Shown: positions 32,242-41,005 of the stretch, in pieces | Position numbering within the stretch: the first letter of the stretch is position 1 | Layout of the letters: each line of letters begins with the position of its first letter | Assembly: GCF_003050835.1 (NCBI RefSeq) | Contig: NZ_QAOJ01000009.1 | Coordinates: 1 to 64,000, forward strand | Direction: 5' to 3' | Length of the DNA stretch: 64,000 nucleotides | Source of the DNA: Pseudomonas sp. GV071 | Lineage (GTDB): Bacteria; Pseudomonadota; Gammaproteobacteria; Pseudomonadales; Pseudomonadaceae | Program-made: the position numbers and the translations under genes | The notes under the pieces: generated by a model | Database searches by the model: none | The model's input: the letters and a program-made list of their open reading frames with translations, nothing else | What the model was told of the DNA's origin: nothing

Positions 32242-33063
32242 ATGCGCCGGTTGCGCACCTTGTTCGTCACTGTTTCTCTGCTGTTCGCTGGCCTGCTCTC
32301 TGGTTCTGCGTGGGCCGCACCTTCTGCCGATTTGTGGGACATGTGGAATGCCAGCGACGAAAGCCGCGCCGCCCACATCGACCACAGCGCCTGGCAGGAA
32401 CTGCTGACCCGCTACCTGAAGACCAGCCCGAAAGACGGCATTGCCCGCTTCGACTATGCCCATGTCGATTCGGTGCACCGCCGTTTGCTCGACGTCTATA
32501 TCGAGCAGCTCAGCGACCTCGACCCGCGTCAGTTCACCCGCGCCGAACAGTTTGCCTATTGGGTCAACCTGTACAACGCCCTGGTCACCCAACTGGTGCT
32601 GAAGAAATACCCGGTGGACTCGATCACCAGCCTGGGCGCCTGGTACCAGTTCGGCCCATGGGACAAGAAGGTCACCGAAGTGGCTGGCCAGAAGCTCACC
32701 CTCAACGATATACAGCACCGCATCCTTCGCCCGATCTGGAAAGATCCGCGGGTGTTTTACGTGCTCAACTGCGCGAGCCTCGGTTGTCCCAATCTGCCGG
32801 CCTTTACCCTCAGCACCAAGAACACTGAACAACAGCTCAACGACGGCGCTCGCGCCTATATCAACGACCCGCGCGGCGTGGCGTTTGAAGATAAACAGCT
32901 GGTGCTATCGCGCATTTACGACTGGTACGCCGATGACTTTGGCGGCGAGCAGGGCGTGCGCGAGCACCTGCTGAAATACGCCGAACCGGCCCTGGCGCAG
33001 AAGCTCAAAGCCTTCGACGGCAAGACCCGCTATCGCTTTGACTGGGATTTGAACAAGCAATAA
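32242..33063 (+). CDS. DUF547 secreted protein
   Basis: This 273-residue protein has a Sec signal (MRRLRTLFVTVSLLFAGLLSGSAWAA) and the DUF547 core: RFDYAHVDSVHRRLLDVYIEQL, REQFAYWVNLYNALV-type, ILRPIWKDPRVFYVLNCASLGCPNLPAFTLS and LVLSRIYDWYADDFGG. The conserved Cys pair in NCASLGCPNL suggests a redox or enzyme site, but the family's reaction is unknown. I chose ATG 32242 because GGAGAA lies eight bases upstream; an ATG at 32227 is possible. Confidence 0.85.
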   Translation: MRRLRTLFVTVSLLFAGLLSGSAWAAPSADLWDMWNASDESRAAHIDHSAWQELLTRYLKTSPKDGIARFDYAHVDSVHRRLLDVYIEQLSDLDPRQFTRAEQFAYWVNLYNALVTQLVLKKYPVDSITSLGAWYQFGPWDKKVTEVAGQKLTLNDIQHRILRPIWKDPRVFYVLNCASLGCPNLPAFTLSTKNTEQQLNDGARAYINDPRGVAFEDKQLVLSRIYDWYADDFGGEQGVREHLLKYAEPALAQKLKAFDGKTRYRFDWDLNKQ

Positions 33064-33144
33064 GCGCCGCACGGGGTAGGGGAAATGCTGCTTTCTGCGT
33101 AAAATGCGCGCCTTCGCGTTCAGCACTTCCGGACCTTTCGCACC

Positions 33145-33969
33145 ATGGGCACCCTTTCGGTTAATCAAAGCAAACTGCAGAAACGCCTGCGCCGTCAGGC
33201 CGGCGAGGCTGTTACCGACTTCAACATGATCGAAGACGGCGACAAGGTGATGGTCTGCCTGTCGGGCGGCAAAGACAGCTACACCATGCTCGATGTGCTG
33301 CTGCACCTGCAGAAGGTGGCGCCGATCCAGTTCGAGATCGTCGCGGTGAACATGGACCAGAAGCAGCCTGGCTTCCCCGAGCACGTACTGCCGCAATACC
33401 TGGAAAGCATCGGCGTGCCGTACCACATCGTCGAAAAAGACACCTATTCGGTGGTCATGGAAAAGGTGCCGGAAGGAAAAACCACCTGCTCGCTGTGCTC
33501 GCGCCTGCGCCGCGGCACGCTGTACACCTTCGCCGACGAGATCGGCGCGACCAAGATGGCCCTCGGGCACCACCGCGACGACATCCTGGAAACCTTCTTC
33601 CTCAACATGTTCTACGGCGGCACCCTCAAGGCCATGCCGCCCAAGCTGCGCGCCGATGACGGCCGCAACGTGGTGATCCGTCCGCTGGCCTACTGCAGTG
33701 AGAAGGACATCGAGGCCTACTCCGAGCTGCAAGGTTTCCCGATCATTCCGTGCAACCTCTGCGGCTCGCAGGAAAACCTGCAGCGCAAGGTGGTCAAGGA
33801 AATGCTGCTGGAGTGGGAGCGTAAAACCCCGGGCCGCACCGAGATCATGTTCCGCGCCCTGCAGAACGTGATGCCCTCGCAACTGGCTGACCGCAAGCTG
33901 TTCGACTTCGAGAACCTGCGCATCGACGAAAGTGCGCCGTCGCGGTTTCTTGATGTGATGAACCTGTAA
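33145..33969 (+). CDS. ttcA: tRNA 2-thiocytidine synthase TtcA
   Basis: This 274-residue PP-loop ATPase uses ATP, cysteine-derived sulfur and an iron-sulfur cluster to make 2-thiocytidine at position 32 of some tRNAs. Visible are the PP-loop LSGGKDSYTML near residue 40, the CSLCSRLRRG motif near 115, GHHRDDILETFFLNMFYGG, and CNLCGSQENLQR near 205; the Cys residues hold the cluster. Length fits the family. The ATG follows CACC without a strong ribosome site. A promoter-like GCGTAAAATGCGC lies about 40 bases upstream. Confidence 0.93.
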   Translation: MGTLSVNQSKLQKRLRRQAGEAVTDFNMIEDGDKVMVCLSGGKDSYTMLDVLLHLQKVAPIQFEIVAVNMDQKQPGFPEHVLPQYLESIGVPYHIVEKDTYSVVMEKVPEGKTTCSLCSRLRRGTLYTFADEIGATKMALGHHRDDILETFFLNMFYGGTLKAMPPKLRADDGRNVVIRPLAYCSEKDIEAYSELQGFPIIPCNLCGSQENLQRKVVKEMLLEWERKTPGRTEIMFRALQNVMPSQLADRKLFDFENLRIDESAPSRFLDVMNL

Positions 33970-34016
33970 TTCACCGACTTCACGACACTTCGCCTCTATA
34001 TATAGAAGGACGCTGA

Positions 34017-34688
34017 ATGCGCGACTACAAATGGCTGAACGAATACTGTCTGAACCGCTTCGGTTCGCAGGCCAAACTGGACGCGCAACTGCCCACCGTC
34101 AAAACCCCAGCGCAATTGCGCAACATCACTGACGACCGTTATTTGTCCTTGATTGCTTTACGGGTTTTTCGTGCCGGGCTGAAGCACAGCCTGGTCGACA
34201 CCAAATGGCCGGCGTTCGAGCAGGTGTTCTTCGGTTTCGACCCAGAGAAGGTGGTGCTGATGGGCGCCGACCACCTCGAACGGCTGATGCAGGACGCGCG
34301 CATCATCCGCCACCTGGGCAAGCTCAGGAGCGTGCCGCGCAACGCGCAGTTCGTGCTGGATGTGGCCAAGGAAAAGGGCAGTTTCGGCGCGTTGATTGCC
34401 GATTGGCCGGTCACCGATATCGTCGGCCTGTGGAAGTACCTGGCCAAGCACGGCAGCCAGTTGGGCGGGCTGTCGGCGATGCGCTTTTTGCGCATGGTGG
34501 GCAAAGACACCTTTATCCCGGCTGAAGATGTGGTCGCGGCACTGAAAGCCCAGGACATCATCGACAAAGCCCCCACCAGCCTCAAAGAGCTGGCCGCTGT
34601 GCAGGCGGCATTCAACACCTGGCATGAACAGAGCGGCCGGCCCATGGCGCAGCTGTCGTGGATGTTGGCGCACACCGTCAATCATTGA
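34017..34688 (+). CDS. 3-methyladenine DNA glycosylase I family protein
   Basis: This 223-residue protein belongs to the Tag-like HhH-GPD group: RDYKWLNEYCLNRFGSQ, LSLIALRVFRAGLKHSLVDTKWPAFEQVFFGFDP, LMQDARIIRHLGKLRSVPRNAQFVLDVA, and FLRMVGKDTFIPAEDVVAALKA. It differs from classical Tag in the N terminus and in lacking the WxD/C-rich zinc motif of E. coli Tag, so substrate range is uncertain. Members excise alkylated bases. AAGGACGC lies just before ATG 34017. It follows ttcA by 47 bases and may be co-transcribed. Confidence 0.82.
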   Translation: MRDYKWLNEYCLNRFGSQAKLDAQLPTVKTPAQLRNITDDRYLSLIALRVFRAGLKHSLVDTKWPAFEQVFFGFDPEKVVLMGADHLERLMQDARIIRHLGKLRSVPRNAQFVLDVAKEKGSFGALIADWPVTDIVGLWKYLAKHGSQLGGLSAMRFLRMVGKDTFIPAEDVVAALKAQDIIDKAPTSLKELAAVQAAFNTWHEQSGRPMAQLSWMLAHTVNH

Positions 34689-34702
34689 GTCATTGGTTAA
34701 TT

Positions 34703-34773
34703 GTGGGAGGGGCTTCAGCCGCGACTCCTGCAAACGCAAAAATCAGACGCGTCGCGGCTAAAGCCCCTCCCAC
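34703..34773. repeat. REP pair (type 1, head to head)
   Basis: GTGGGAGGGGCTTCAGCCGC (from 34703) and its inverse from 34751 (GTCGCGGCTAAAGCCCCTCC) form a large hairpin between the glycosylase gene and the sirtuin gene. The right unit ends three bases before the upstream candidate sirtuin start. Confidence 0.82.
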
Positions 34774-34776
34774 AGG

Positions 34777-35550
34777 ATGAGGTGTTTGTTGACGGACCCA
34801 CGTCTAGTTGAAGCCCTGCAGCGCGCCGAGCGCTTGCTGATTATCACCGGAGCCGGATTGTCGGCTGACTCAGGCCTGCCCACCTATCGTGGCTTGGGCG
34901 GCCTGTATAACGGCGAAACAGCTGAAGGCATTCCCATCGAGGCGGCGTTGTCCGGGCCCATGCTGCAGCGCGATCCGGCGCTGTGCTGGAAGTACCTGGC
35001 CGAACTCGGGCGCGCCTGCCTGAACGCCAAACCCAACGCCGGCCACTATGCGATTGCCGAGCTGCAGCGGCGTAAACCCGGATGCTGGGTGCTGACGCAG
35101 AACATTGATGGCTACCACCGCCAGGCCGGTTGCGACCCAGAGCGCTTGATCGAAATCCATGGCGAGCTGGCGCCGTTGTCCTGCCAATCATGCGGGGCGG
35201 TGAGCGAGGAATTGGCGGGGCACTTGGACCGCCCGTTGCCACCGAGGTGCGAACAATGTGCGGGCGTTCTCCGACCGCCGGTCGTTTTATTTGAGGAGAT
35301 GCTTCCCGAAAAAGCCATCGAAACGCTCTACGACGAGCTTCGCAAGGGTTTTGATCTGGTTATCGCGGTGGGTACTACAGCGAGCTTTCCGTACATTGCC
35401 GAACCGGTGCTGCGCACGCGCCAGGCGGGGGGCTTTACCGTTGAAATCAACCCGCAGGACGGGGCTTTGAGCCCGTATGTGGACGTCCATATTCGCGGAA
35501 AAGCGTTAGATGTGTTGCCGATACTACTGAGTCACACTCTGGCCAATTAA
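34777..35550 (+). CDS. Sirtuin-family NAD-dependent protein deacylase
   Basis: This Sir2 protein of up to 257 residues removes acyl groups from lysines using NAD. It has GAGLSADSGLPTYRG near residue 25, QNIDGYHRQAG near 108, the catalytic His in EIHGELA near 127, a zinc ribbon (CQSC...CEQC) near 133-170, and VAVGTTASFPYIAEPV near 207. The start is uncertain: ATG 34777 directly follows a REP unit, whereas a TTG at 34789, five bases after GAGGT, gives a better ribosome site. Confidence 0.85.
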   Translation: MRCLLTDPRLVEALQRAERLLIITGAGLSADSGLPTYRGLGGLYNGETAEGIPIEAALSGPMLQRDPALCWKYLAELGRACLNAKPNAGHYAIAELQRRKPGCWVLTQNIDGYHRQAGCDPERLIEIHGELAPLSCQSCGAVSEELAGHLDRPLPPRCEQCAGVLRPPVVLFEEMLPEKAIETLYDELRKGFDLVIAVGTTASFPYIAEPVLRTRQAGGFTVEINPQDGALSPYVDVHIRGKALDVLPILLSHTLAN

Positions 35551-35617
35551 ATTTGCATATAACCGTTATGGAAGGCATATTCGCGCCTTCATAAATTTTT
35601 CGTCCACGGTCGTGCCC

Positions 35618-36250
35618 ATGCTCAAACGCTCTGCACCCCTCGTGCCCCTCGCACTCTCAGTGTTCCTTGTGGCATGCGCTGGCTATCAGCCGGCCCCACA
35701 AAACGCTGAAGTTCCTAAGCAAACCAGCAGCCAGCAAGTTGCTGATCAAGATGTCGACGATGATGGCCTTGACCCATTGCCGGACTTCGCTCAGGACCAA
35801 CCGTACGAACTTCCGACCTTCGCTGACAGCATCCTGGCCCATGGCCTGTCGCTGGTGGGCACCCGTTACCGCTTCGGTGGTACCTCGGCCAACACCGGCT
35901 TCGACTGCAGCGGCTTTATCGGTTATCTGTTCAAGGAAGAGGCGGGCATGAGCCTGCCGCGTTCTACCCGCGAAATGATCAACCTGGACGCGCCGCTGGT
36001 GGCCCGTGATGATCTGCAACCGGGCGATCTGTTGTTCTTCAGCACCCGTGGCCGTGGCCGCGTCAGCCACGCCGGTATCTACCTGGGCGATGACCAGTTC
36101 ATCCACTCCAGCAGCAGCAAAAGCGGCGGAGTGCGGGTAGACAGCCTGGACGACAAGTACTGGAGCCGCACCTTCATCGAAGCCAAACGCGCTCTGGCCC
36201 TGGCCTCGGTGAACACCGCGCAGACCAGCCGTAACCCACTGCATCCATAA
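35618..36250 (+). CDS. NlpC/P60 lipoprotein endopeptidase (first of a pair)
   Basis: This 210-residue lipoprotein starts MLKRSAPLVPLALSVFLVACAGYQ, with the lipobox Cys near residue 22. An acidic linker (QDVDDDGLDPLPDFAQD) is followed by the NlpC/P60 domain. The catalytic Cys lies in FDCSGFIGY near 103, a His in VSHAGIYLG near 152 and a further polar position in FIHSSSS near 165. Such enzymes cut peptide bonds in peptidoglycan stems. A GTG two codons upstream is a weaker start. A terminator follows, then a paralogue. Confidence 0.87.
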   Translation: MLKRSAPLVPLALSVFLVACAGYQPAPQNAEVPKQTSSQQVADQDVDDDGLDPLPDFAQDQPYELPTFADSILAHGLSLVGTRYRFGGTSANTGFDCSGFIGYLFKEEAGMSLPRSTREMINLDAPLVARDDLQPGDLLFFSTRGRGRVSHAGIYLGDDQFIHSSSSKSGGVRVDSLDDKYWSRTFIEAKRALALASVNTAQTSRNPLHP

Positions 36251-36265
36251 GCCAGTCGGTTACCG

Positions 36266-36295
36266 ACAAAACCCCCGTTAATCGGGGGTTTTGTG
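36266..36295 (+). terminator. Rho-independent terminator
   Basis: ACAAAACCCCCG pairs with CGGGGGTTTTGT around TTAAT, followed by GTTTC. It ends the first NlpC/P60 gene. Confidence 0.85.
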
Positions 36296-36429
36296 TTTCT
36301 GGCGGTACACAAAGTCAAAAACTCGAGGCTTCAGCCTCGATTCCTGCAAACGCCAATTCTCAACCAACCCTTGCGCCACGCGCTTCTCAAGGGCAGAGTA
36401 CGCCGAACCACCTCTGAGCCGCCTCGCTT

Positions 36430-36954
36430 ATGCCCGCTCCGGCCCGTCTGCTACTCGTATTACTCGCTGCGCTGCTCACGGCATGCGCCAGCTCCCCACC
36501 CCCCGCAAAACCCATCGTTTATGCCCCGCCCAGCGCTGAACAGCCTGCTGCGGCGGATGATGTGCTGTTCCGCGCACTCGGCCTTGTCGGCACGCCGTAT
36601 CGCTATGGCGGTAACACCCCGGACAGCGGTTTCGATTGCAGCGGCCTGATTGGCTATGTGTACCGTGACGCCGCCGGTATCTCGTTGCCGCGCTCCACCC
36701 GCGAGCTGATCAGCATGCGCGCGCCAAGCATCAAACGTGAGGCGTTGCAGGCCGGCGACCTGGTGTTCTTTGCCACGGCCGGTGGCGGCAAGGTCAGCCA
36801 TGCCGGTATCTACGTCGGCGAAGGGCGCTTCGTGCATGCGCCGTCCAGCGGCGGCACCGTCCGCCTGGACAGTCTGTCCACCGCCTATTGGCTGAAAAGC
36901 TATGTCGACGCCAAGCGCGTGCTGAGTCCCGATCGGTTGGCACGCACACCGTGA
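36430..36954 (+). CDS. NlpC/P60 lipoprotein endopeptidase (second of a pair)
   Basis: This 174-residue lipoprotein starts MPAPARLLLVLLAALLTACASSPPP (lipobox Cys near residue 19). After a short Pro/Ala linker comes an NlpC/P60 domain with FDCSGLIGYVYRDAAGISLPRSTREL near 72, KVSHAGIYVGEG near 120 and FVHAPSSGGTVRLDSL near 133. It is clearly paralogous to the gene 180 bases upstream but lacks its long acidic linker. Separated by a terminator, it probably has its own promoter. Confidence 0.87.
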   Translation: MPAPARLLLVLLAALLTACASSPPPAKPIVYAPPSAEQPAAADDVLFRALGLVGTPYRYGGNTPDSGFDCSGLIGYVYRDAAGISLPRSTRELISMRAPSIKREALQAGDLVFFATAGGGKVSHAGIYVGEGRFVHAPSSGGTVRLDSLSTAYWLKSYVDAKRVLSPDRLARTP

Positions 36955-37014
36955 CCCGCCGGCAATAACAGTGGTGCGCTAGACCCTTCGTTTTTTCTGC
37001 CCAGGATGGACTGC

Positions 37015-37677
37015 ATGACTGCCCGCACCCTCTCGCTCGATGATGCGCTGTACAGCTATCTGCTCGATGTGTCCCTGCGTGAAACCCCGCTGCTCAAACG
37101 CCTGCGTGACGAAACCCAGGCCATGCCCATGGCGCGCTGGCAAGTGGCGCCCGAGCAGGGCCAGTTCCTCGCGCTGCTGGTGAAGCTCACCGGCGCCAAA
37201 CGCCTGCTGGAAATCGGCACCTTCACCGGCTACAGCGCCCTGTGCATGGCTAGCGCCTTGCCCGAAGACGGCCACCTGCTGTGCTGCGACCTGCCGGGCG
37301 ACTACAACCACATCGCCCGTCGTTACTGGTTCCAGGCCGAGGTGCAAGAACGCATCGAGCTACGCCTGGCGCCCGCCCTGGAAACCCTCGGGCAACTGGA
37401 GCGCGAAGGGCGCGGCGAAAGCTTCGACCTGATCTTTATCGATGCCGACAAAGCCAACTACCCGGTGTACCTGGAACACGCTCTGGCCCTGGTGCGCAAA
37501 GGCGGGGTGATTCTGTTCGACAACACCCTGTGGAGCGGCCGGGTGCTTGAGCAGTCACCGGACAGCGCCGACACTCGCGCGATCCAGACCCTCAATCGGC
37601 GGCTGAAGAATGACCAGCGTGTCGACCTGTCATTACTGCCCATCGGCGACGGCCTGACCCTGTGCCGCAAACGCTGA
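37015..37677 (+). CDS. Class I SAM-dependent O-methyltransferase
   Basis: This 220-residue cytoplasmic enzyme has the catechol-type O-methyltransferase pattern: RLLEIGTFTGYSALCMASALPEDG (SAM loop near residue 65), a second acidic block LLCCDLPGDYN, metal-binding FDLIFIDADKANYPVYLEHALALVRKGGVILFDNTLW near 140-170 and GDGLTLCRKR at the end. The metal is usually Mg2+ or Ca2+ and substrates are catechols or caffeoyl compounds; not determined here. I chose ATG 37015 because AGGATGG lies eight bases upstream; an ATG at 37006 also fits. Confidence 0.85.
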   Translation: MTARTLSLDDALYSYLLDVSLRETPLLKRLRDETQAMPMARWQVAPEQGQFLALLVKLTGAKRLLEIGTFTGYSALCMASALPEDGHLLCCDLPGDYNHIARRYWFQAEVQERIELRLAPALETLGQLEREGRGESFDLIFIDADKANYPVYLEHALALVRKGGVILFDNTLWSGRVLEQSPDSADTRAIQTLNRRLKNDQRVDLSLLPIGDGLTLCRKR

Positions 37678-37689
37678 TACAGCTCGCCC

Positions 37690-38010
37690 ATGCCTGAACC
37701 GATACGCCTGCCACCCCAGCCGGACCAGTGCGAACTGTGCCGGCGCCCCGTGCCGCTGACCCGCCACCACCTCATCCCCAAGGCGCTGCACAACAAACCC
37801 TACGTGCAGAAACAGTTCGCCAAGAGCGAACGCATCACCGCCACGCTGTGGGTGTGCCGGGCGTGCCATAACCAGATTCATCGGTTGTTCAGCGAAAAAG
37901 AGCTGGCGTTGACCTACAGCAGTCGCGAGGCGCTGCTCAGTGATGAGCGCTTGCAGACGTTTGTTGAGTGGTTGGCGAGCAAGCCACCGGGGTTTATGCC
38001 CAGGCATTGA
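37690..38010 (+). CDS. Small HNH-nuclease-like protein
   Basis: This 106-residue protein has CELCRRPVPLTRHHLIPKALH near the N terminus and CRACHNQIHRLFSEKEL in the middle. That is an HNH fold with two Cys pairs for a structural zinc and the His-His/Asn/His active-site pattern. Small proteins of this type are widespread in Pseudomonas and their biological role is unknown; nuclease activity is possible. It starts 12 bases after the methyltransferase stop and probably shares its transcript. The cobalamin riboswitch begins about 65 bases downstream. Confidence 0.82.
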   Translation: MPEPIRLPPQPDQCELCRRPVPLTRHHLIPKALHNKPYVQKQFAKSERITATLWVCRACHNQIHRLFSEKELALTYSSREALLSDERLQTFVEWLASKPPGFMPRH

Positions 38011-38075
38011 AAAGATTTCAGCAGCGGGCCCATCAGCCAATTTGACGCTCAACCCCCAACCCTCTACCCTGCCAG

Positions 38076-38275
38076 CCTTGCTTCAGGTGCCTCTTCTAGA
38101 GGTGAAACAGGGAAGTCGGTAATGGCACCTCTCGTGCCTTCAATCCGACGCTGCCCCCGCAACGGTAATTGAGCTGAAAACCCGCAAAGCCACTGTGATT
38201 CGTCATGGGAAGGCGCGATTTTCTGTTGGCCGCATCCGGCCACGCTCATAAGCCCGGAGACCGGCCTGTCGCAGT
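38076..38275 (+). promoter_or_regulatory. Cobalamin (adenosylcobalamin) riboswitch
   Basis: The conserved parts of the B12 riboswitch appear in order: GCTTCAGGTGCC near 38080, GTGAAACAGGGAAGTCGGT near 38102-38120, GCTGCCCCCGCAACGGTAA (the B12 box) near 38150-38167, GTCATGGGAAGGC and AAGCCCGGAGACCGGCC near 38249-38265. It lies 117 bases before the cobO start. Bound adenosylcobalamin should switch off the cob operon that follows. Confidence 0.93.
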
Positions 38276-38391
38276 TCCATGGCATTGCGGAGGGCTTTGC
38301 TTGGCGTCGTGTGGCTTCCTGCCACCCGTGCGTCTGTAATTCTCCGCTAGCCTCAAATCAGCTTCGACCCTGGGTCCAGCAGAGGTAAGCA

Positions 38392-39003
38392 ATGAGCGAA
38401 TCCGCAGAGCGCGACGCCCGCCACAAAGCGCGCATGGCCCGCAAAAAAGCCCTGATCGACGAAAAGATCGCCCAAGCCCAGGACGAATACGGCTTGCTGC
38501 TGGTGCACACCGGCAACGGCAAAGGCAAAAGCAGCTCGGCGTTTGGCATGGTTGCCCGCGCTCTGGGGCACGGCATGAAAGTCGGCGTGGTGCAGTTCAT
38601 CAAAGGCGCCGCCAGCACTGGCGAAGAGAAATTTTTCCGCCGCTTCCCCGAAGAAGTCAGCTACCACGTGATGGGCGAGGGCTACACCTGGGACACCCAG
38701 GACCGCCAGCGCGACATCGACAAAGCCGTGGCCGCCTGGGTCGTGGCCAAGCAATTGCTCAACGACCCGGCCATCGGCCTAGTGGTGCTCGACGAGCTGA
38801 ACATCGCCCTCAAGCACAACTACCTCGACCTCGACACCGTGCTTGCCGATATCGGCGGTCGCCCGGAGTTGCAGCACGTGGTCGCCACCGGCCGTGGCGC
38901 GCCGCCGGCATTGATCGAAGCGGCGGACACCGTCACCGAAATGGGCATGCTCAAGCATGCGTTCAAATCCGGGGTTAAAGCCCAGGCCGGGGTGGAGTTT
39001 TGA
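38392..39003 (+). CDS. cobO: Cob(I)yrinic acid a,c-diamide adenosyltransferase
   Basis: This 203-residue CobO/BtuR-family enzyme transfers the adenosyl group of ATP to cob(I)yrinic acid a,c-diamide. It has a Lys/Arg-rich N terminus, the P-loop HTGNGKGKSSSAFGM near residue 42, VVQFIKGAASTGEEKFF near 65, LVVLDELNIALKHNYLD near 130 and VATGRGAPPALIEAADTVTEM near 163. It is the first gene after the riboswitch, and its stop overlaps the cobB start. Confidence 0.93.
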   Translation: MSESAERDARHKARMARKKALIDEKIAQAQDEYGLLLVHTGNGKGKSSSAFGMVARALGHGMKVGVVQFIKGAASTGEEKFFRRFPEEVSYHVMGEGYTWDTQDRQRDIDKAVAAWVVAKQLLNDPAIGLVVLDELNIALKHNYLDLDTVLADIGGRPELQHVVATGRGAPPALIEAADTVTEMGMLKHAFKSGVKAQAGVEF

Positions 39004-40358
39004 GCCACGCTGCCGCCCACGCTTGCCCGGCGTTGCTGATCGCTGCGCCAGCCTCTGGCCAGGGCAAAACCACCGTTACCGCCGCCTTGGCGCGCCTGCA
39101 CACGCGCCAAGGCAAGAAGGTGCGGGTATTCAAATGCGGGCCGGACTTTCTCGACCCGATGATTCTCGCCCGCGCCAGTGGGGCGCCGGTGTATCAGTTG
39201 GACTTGTGGATGGTTGGCGCCGCCGAAAGCCGGCGTCTGCTCTGGGAAGCCGCGGCCGAGGCCGACCTGATTCTGATCGAGGGCGTGATGGGGCTGTTCG
39301 ACGGCACGCCGTCGGCCGCTGACCTGGCGCGCCATTTCGGCGTGCCGGTGCTGGCCTTGATCGATGGCTCGGGCATGGCCCAGACCTTCGGCGCCATGGC
39401 CCACGGCATGGCCACCTACCAGGCTGACCTGCCGTTTTCCGGCGTGCTGGCCAACCGCACCGGCAGCGCCCGTCACGGTGAAATTCTGCGCGACTGCCTG
39501 CCAGCCGGTATCAAGTGGTACGGCGCTTTGCCGCGTAGCGCTGCGATCGAGCTGCCGAGCCGCCACCTGGGCCTGGTGCAGGCCGAAGAACTGGAAGACC
39601 TCGACGCTCGCCTGGACGCTGCGGCCGATGCCTTGGCCGCCAGCGCCGACACCCGCCTGCCGCCGCCGGTGACCTTCGCCGCCCCTGAGACGGCGCGGCA
39701 TATTCCGGCCTTGCTAGCCGGCATCCGCATTGGCGTGGCGCGCGACACCTCGTTCGCCTTCCTCTACCAAGCCAACCTCGACCTGCTGCGTGAGCTGGGC
39801 GCCGAACTGATCGAGTTCTCGCCGTTACGCGACAACGCACTGCCCGAGGTCGACAGCCTGTACCTGCCCGGCGGTTACCCCGAGCTACACCTGGCGCCGC
39901 TGCAGGCCAACCAGGCCATGCGCGCCGCGATCCATGCCCACCATGCGGCCGGCAAACCGCTGCACGCCGAATGTGGCGGCATGCTCTATCTGCTCGACGC
40001 CCTGACCGACAAGGACGGCGCCCGAGGCGAGCTGCTTGGCCTGCTGCCCGGCAGCGCGCAGATGCACAAGAAGCTCAAGGCCCTGGCCCTGCAGGAAATC
40101 GACCTGCCCGAAGGCCGCCTGCGTGGCCACACCTACCACTACTCGGAACTGGACTGCGCCCTGACGCCGCTGGCCCGTGGCGTGTGCCCAACCTACAAGC
40201 GCACCAGTGAAGCGGTGTACCGCATCGGCCGCCTGACCGCCTCGTACATCCACCTGTATATGCCCTCCAACCCAGCAGCGGCTGCCGCGCTATTTTTACC
40301 GGGCGCGGCACCTGTAGCGTTACAGGCCACCGAACGCGGAGAGCAGCAGCCGGCATGA
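39000..40358 (+). CDS. cobB: Cobyrinate a,c-diamide synthase
   Basis: This 452-residue glutamine-dependent amidotransferase amidates the a and c side chains of hydrogenobyrinate or cobyrinate. The N-terminal P-loop domain shows APASGQGKTTVTAALARLH near residue 16 and LILIEGVMGLFDGTPSAADLARHFG near 90. The C-terminal GATase domain has LYLPGGYPELHL near 285 and the nucleophile in HAECGGMLYL near 325. The start is TTG 39000, overlapping the cobO stop by four bases, with GTGGAG just upstream. The stop overlaps bluB. Confidence 0.92.
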   Translation: MSHAAAHACPALLIAAPASGQGKTTVTAALARLHTRQGKKVRVFKCGPDFLDPMILARASGAPVYQLDLWMVGAAESRRLLWEAAAEADLILIEGVMGLFDGTPSAADLARHFGVPVLALIDGSGMAQTFGAMAHGMATYQADLPFSGVLANRTGSARHGEILRDCLPAGIKWYGALPRSAAIELPSRHLGLVQAEELEDLDARLDAAADALAASADTRLPPPVTFAAPETARHIPALLAGIRIGVARDTSFAFLYQANLDLLRELGAELIEFSPLRDNALPEVDSLYLPGGYPELHLAPLQANQAMRAAIHAHHAAGKPLHAECGGMLYLLDALTDKDGARGELLGLLPGSAQMHKKLKALALQEIDLPEGRLRGHTYHYSELDCALTPLARGVCPTYKRTSEAVYRIGRLTASYIHLYMPSNPAAAAALFLPGAAPVALQATERGEQQPA

Positions 40359-41005
40359 GTGAGCACGCCTACAGCGACGCCGAGCGCGCGGCGGTCTATC
40401 GCGCCATTGCCGAACGGCGAGACATGCGCCACTTCAGCGGCGGCTCGGTGGCACCCGAAGTGTTGGCGCGGCTGCTGGAAGCGGCCCACCACGCCCCCAG
40501 CGTCGGCCTGATGCAGCCGTGGCGGTTTATCCGCATCACCCGTGCCGAGCTGCGCAGTGCCATTCATGGCCTGGTGGAAGAGGAGCGGGTGCGCACTGCC
40601 GAGGCCCTCGGCCAGCGCGCCGATGAGTTTATGCGCCTGAAGGTGGAAGGCATCCGCGACTGCGCCGAGCTGCTGGTGATCGCCCTCGGTGATGGCCGTG
40701 AAGCCCATGTGTTCGGCCGCCGCACCCTGCCTGAGATGGACTTGGCCTCGGTGTCCTGCGCCATTCAGAACCTGTGGCTGGCGGCGCGTGCCGAAGGGCT
40801 GGGGGTGGGCTGGGTGTCGTTGTTCGAGCCGCAGGCCTTGGCCGAACTGCTGCATTTGCCGGTCGGTGCCAAGCCTGTGGCGGTGCTGTGCCTGGGGCCC
40901 GTGCCGGAATTCTATGCGGCGCCGATGCTGCAACAGGAAGGCTGGGCCACGCCACGGCCGCTGGACGAATTGCTGTTCACTGACGGCTGGGTGGAAAAAC
41001 CATGA
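40355..41005 (+). CDS. bluB: 5,6-dimethylbenzimidazole synthase
   Basis: This 216-residue flavin-destroying enzyme converts FMNH2 and O2 into 5,6-dimethylbenzimidazole, the lower ligand of B12. It has nitroreductase-fold motifs AIAERRDMRHFSGGSV near residue 15, AAHHAPSVGLMQPWRFIRI near 42 and the BluB-type MDLASVSCAIQNLWLAARAEGLGVGWVSLF near 128. Its presence in the cob operon suggests the cell can make its lower ligand aerobically. Start and stop both overlap neighbours by four bases. Confidence 0.9.
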   Translation: MSEHAYSDAERAAVYRAIAERRDMRHFSGGSVAPEVLARLLEAAHHAPSVGLMQPWRFIRITRAELRSAIHGLVEEERVRTAEALGQRADEFMRLKVEGIRDCAELLVIALGDGREAHVFGRRTLPEMDLASVSCAIQNLWLAARAEGLGVGWVSLFEPQALAELLHLPVGAKPVAVLCLGPVPEFYAAPMLQQEGWATPRPLDELLFTDGWVEKP

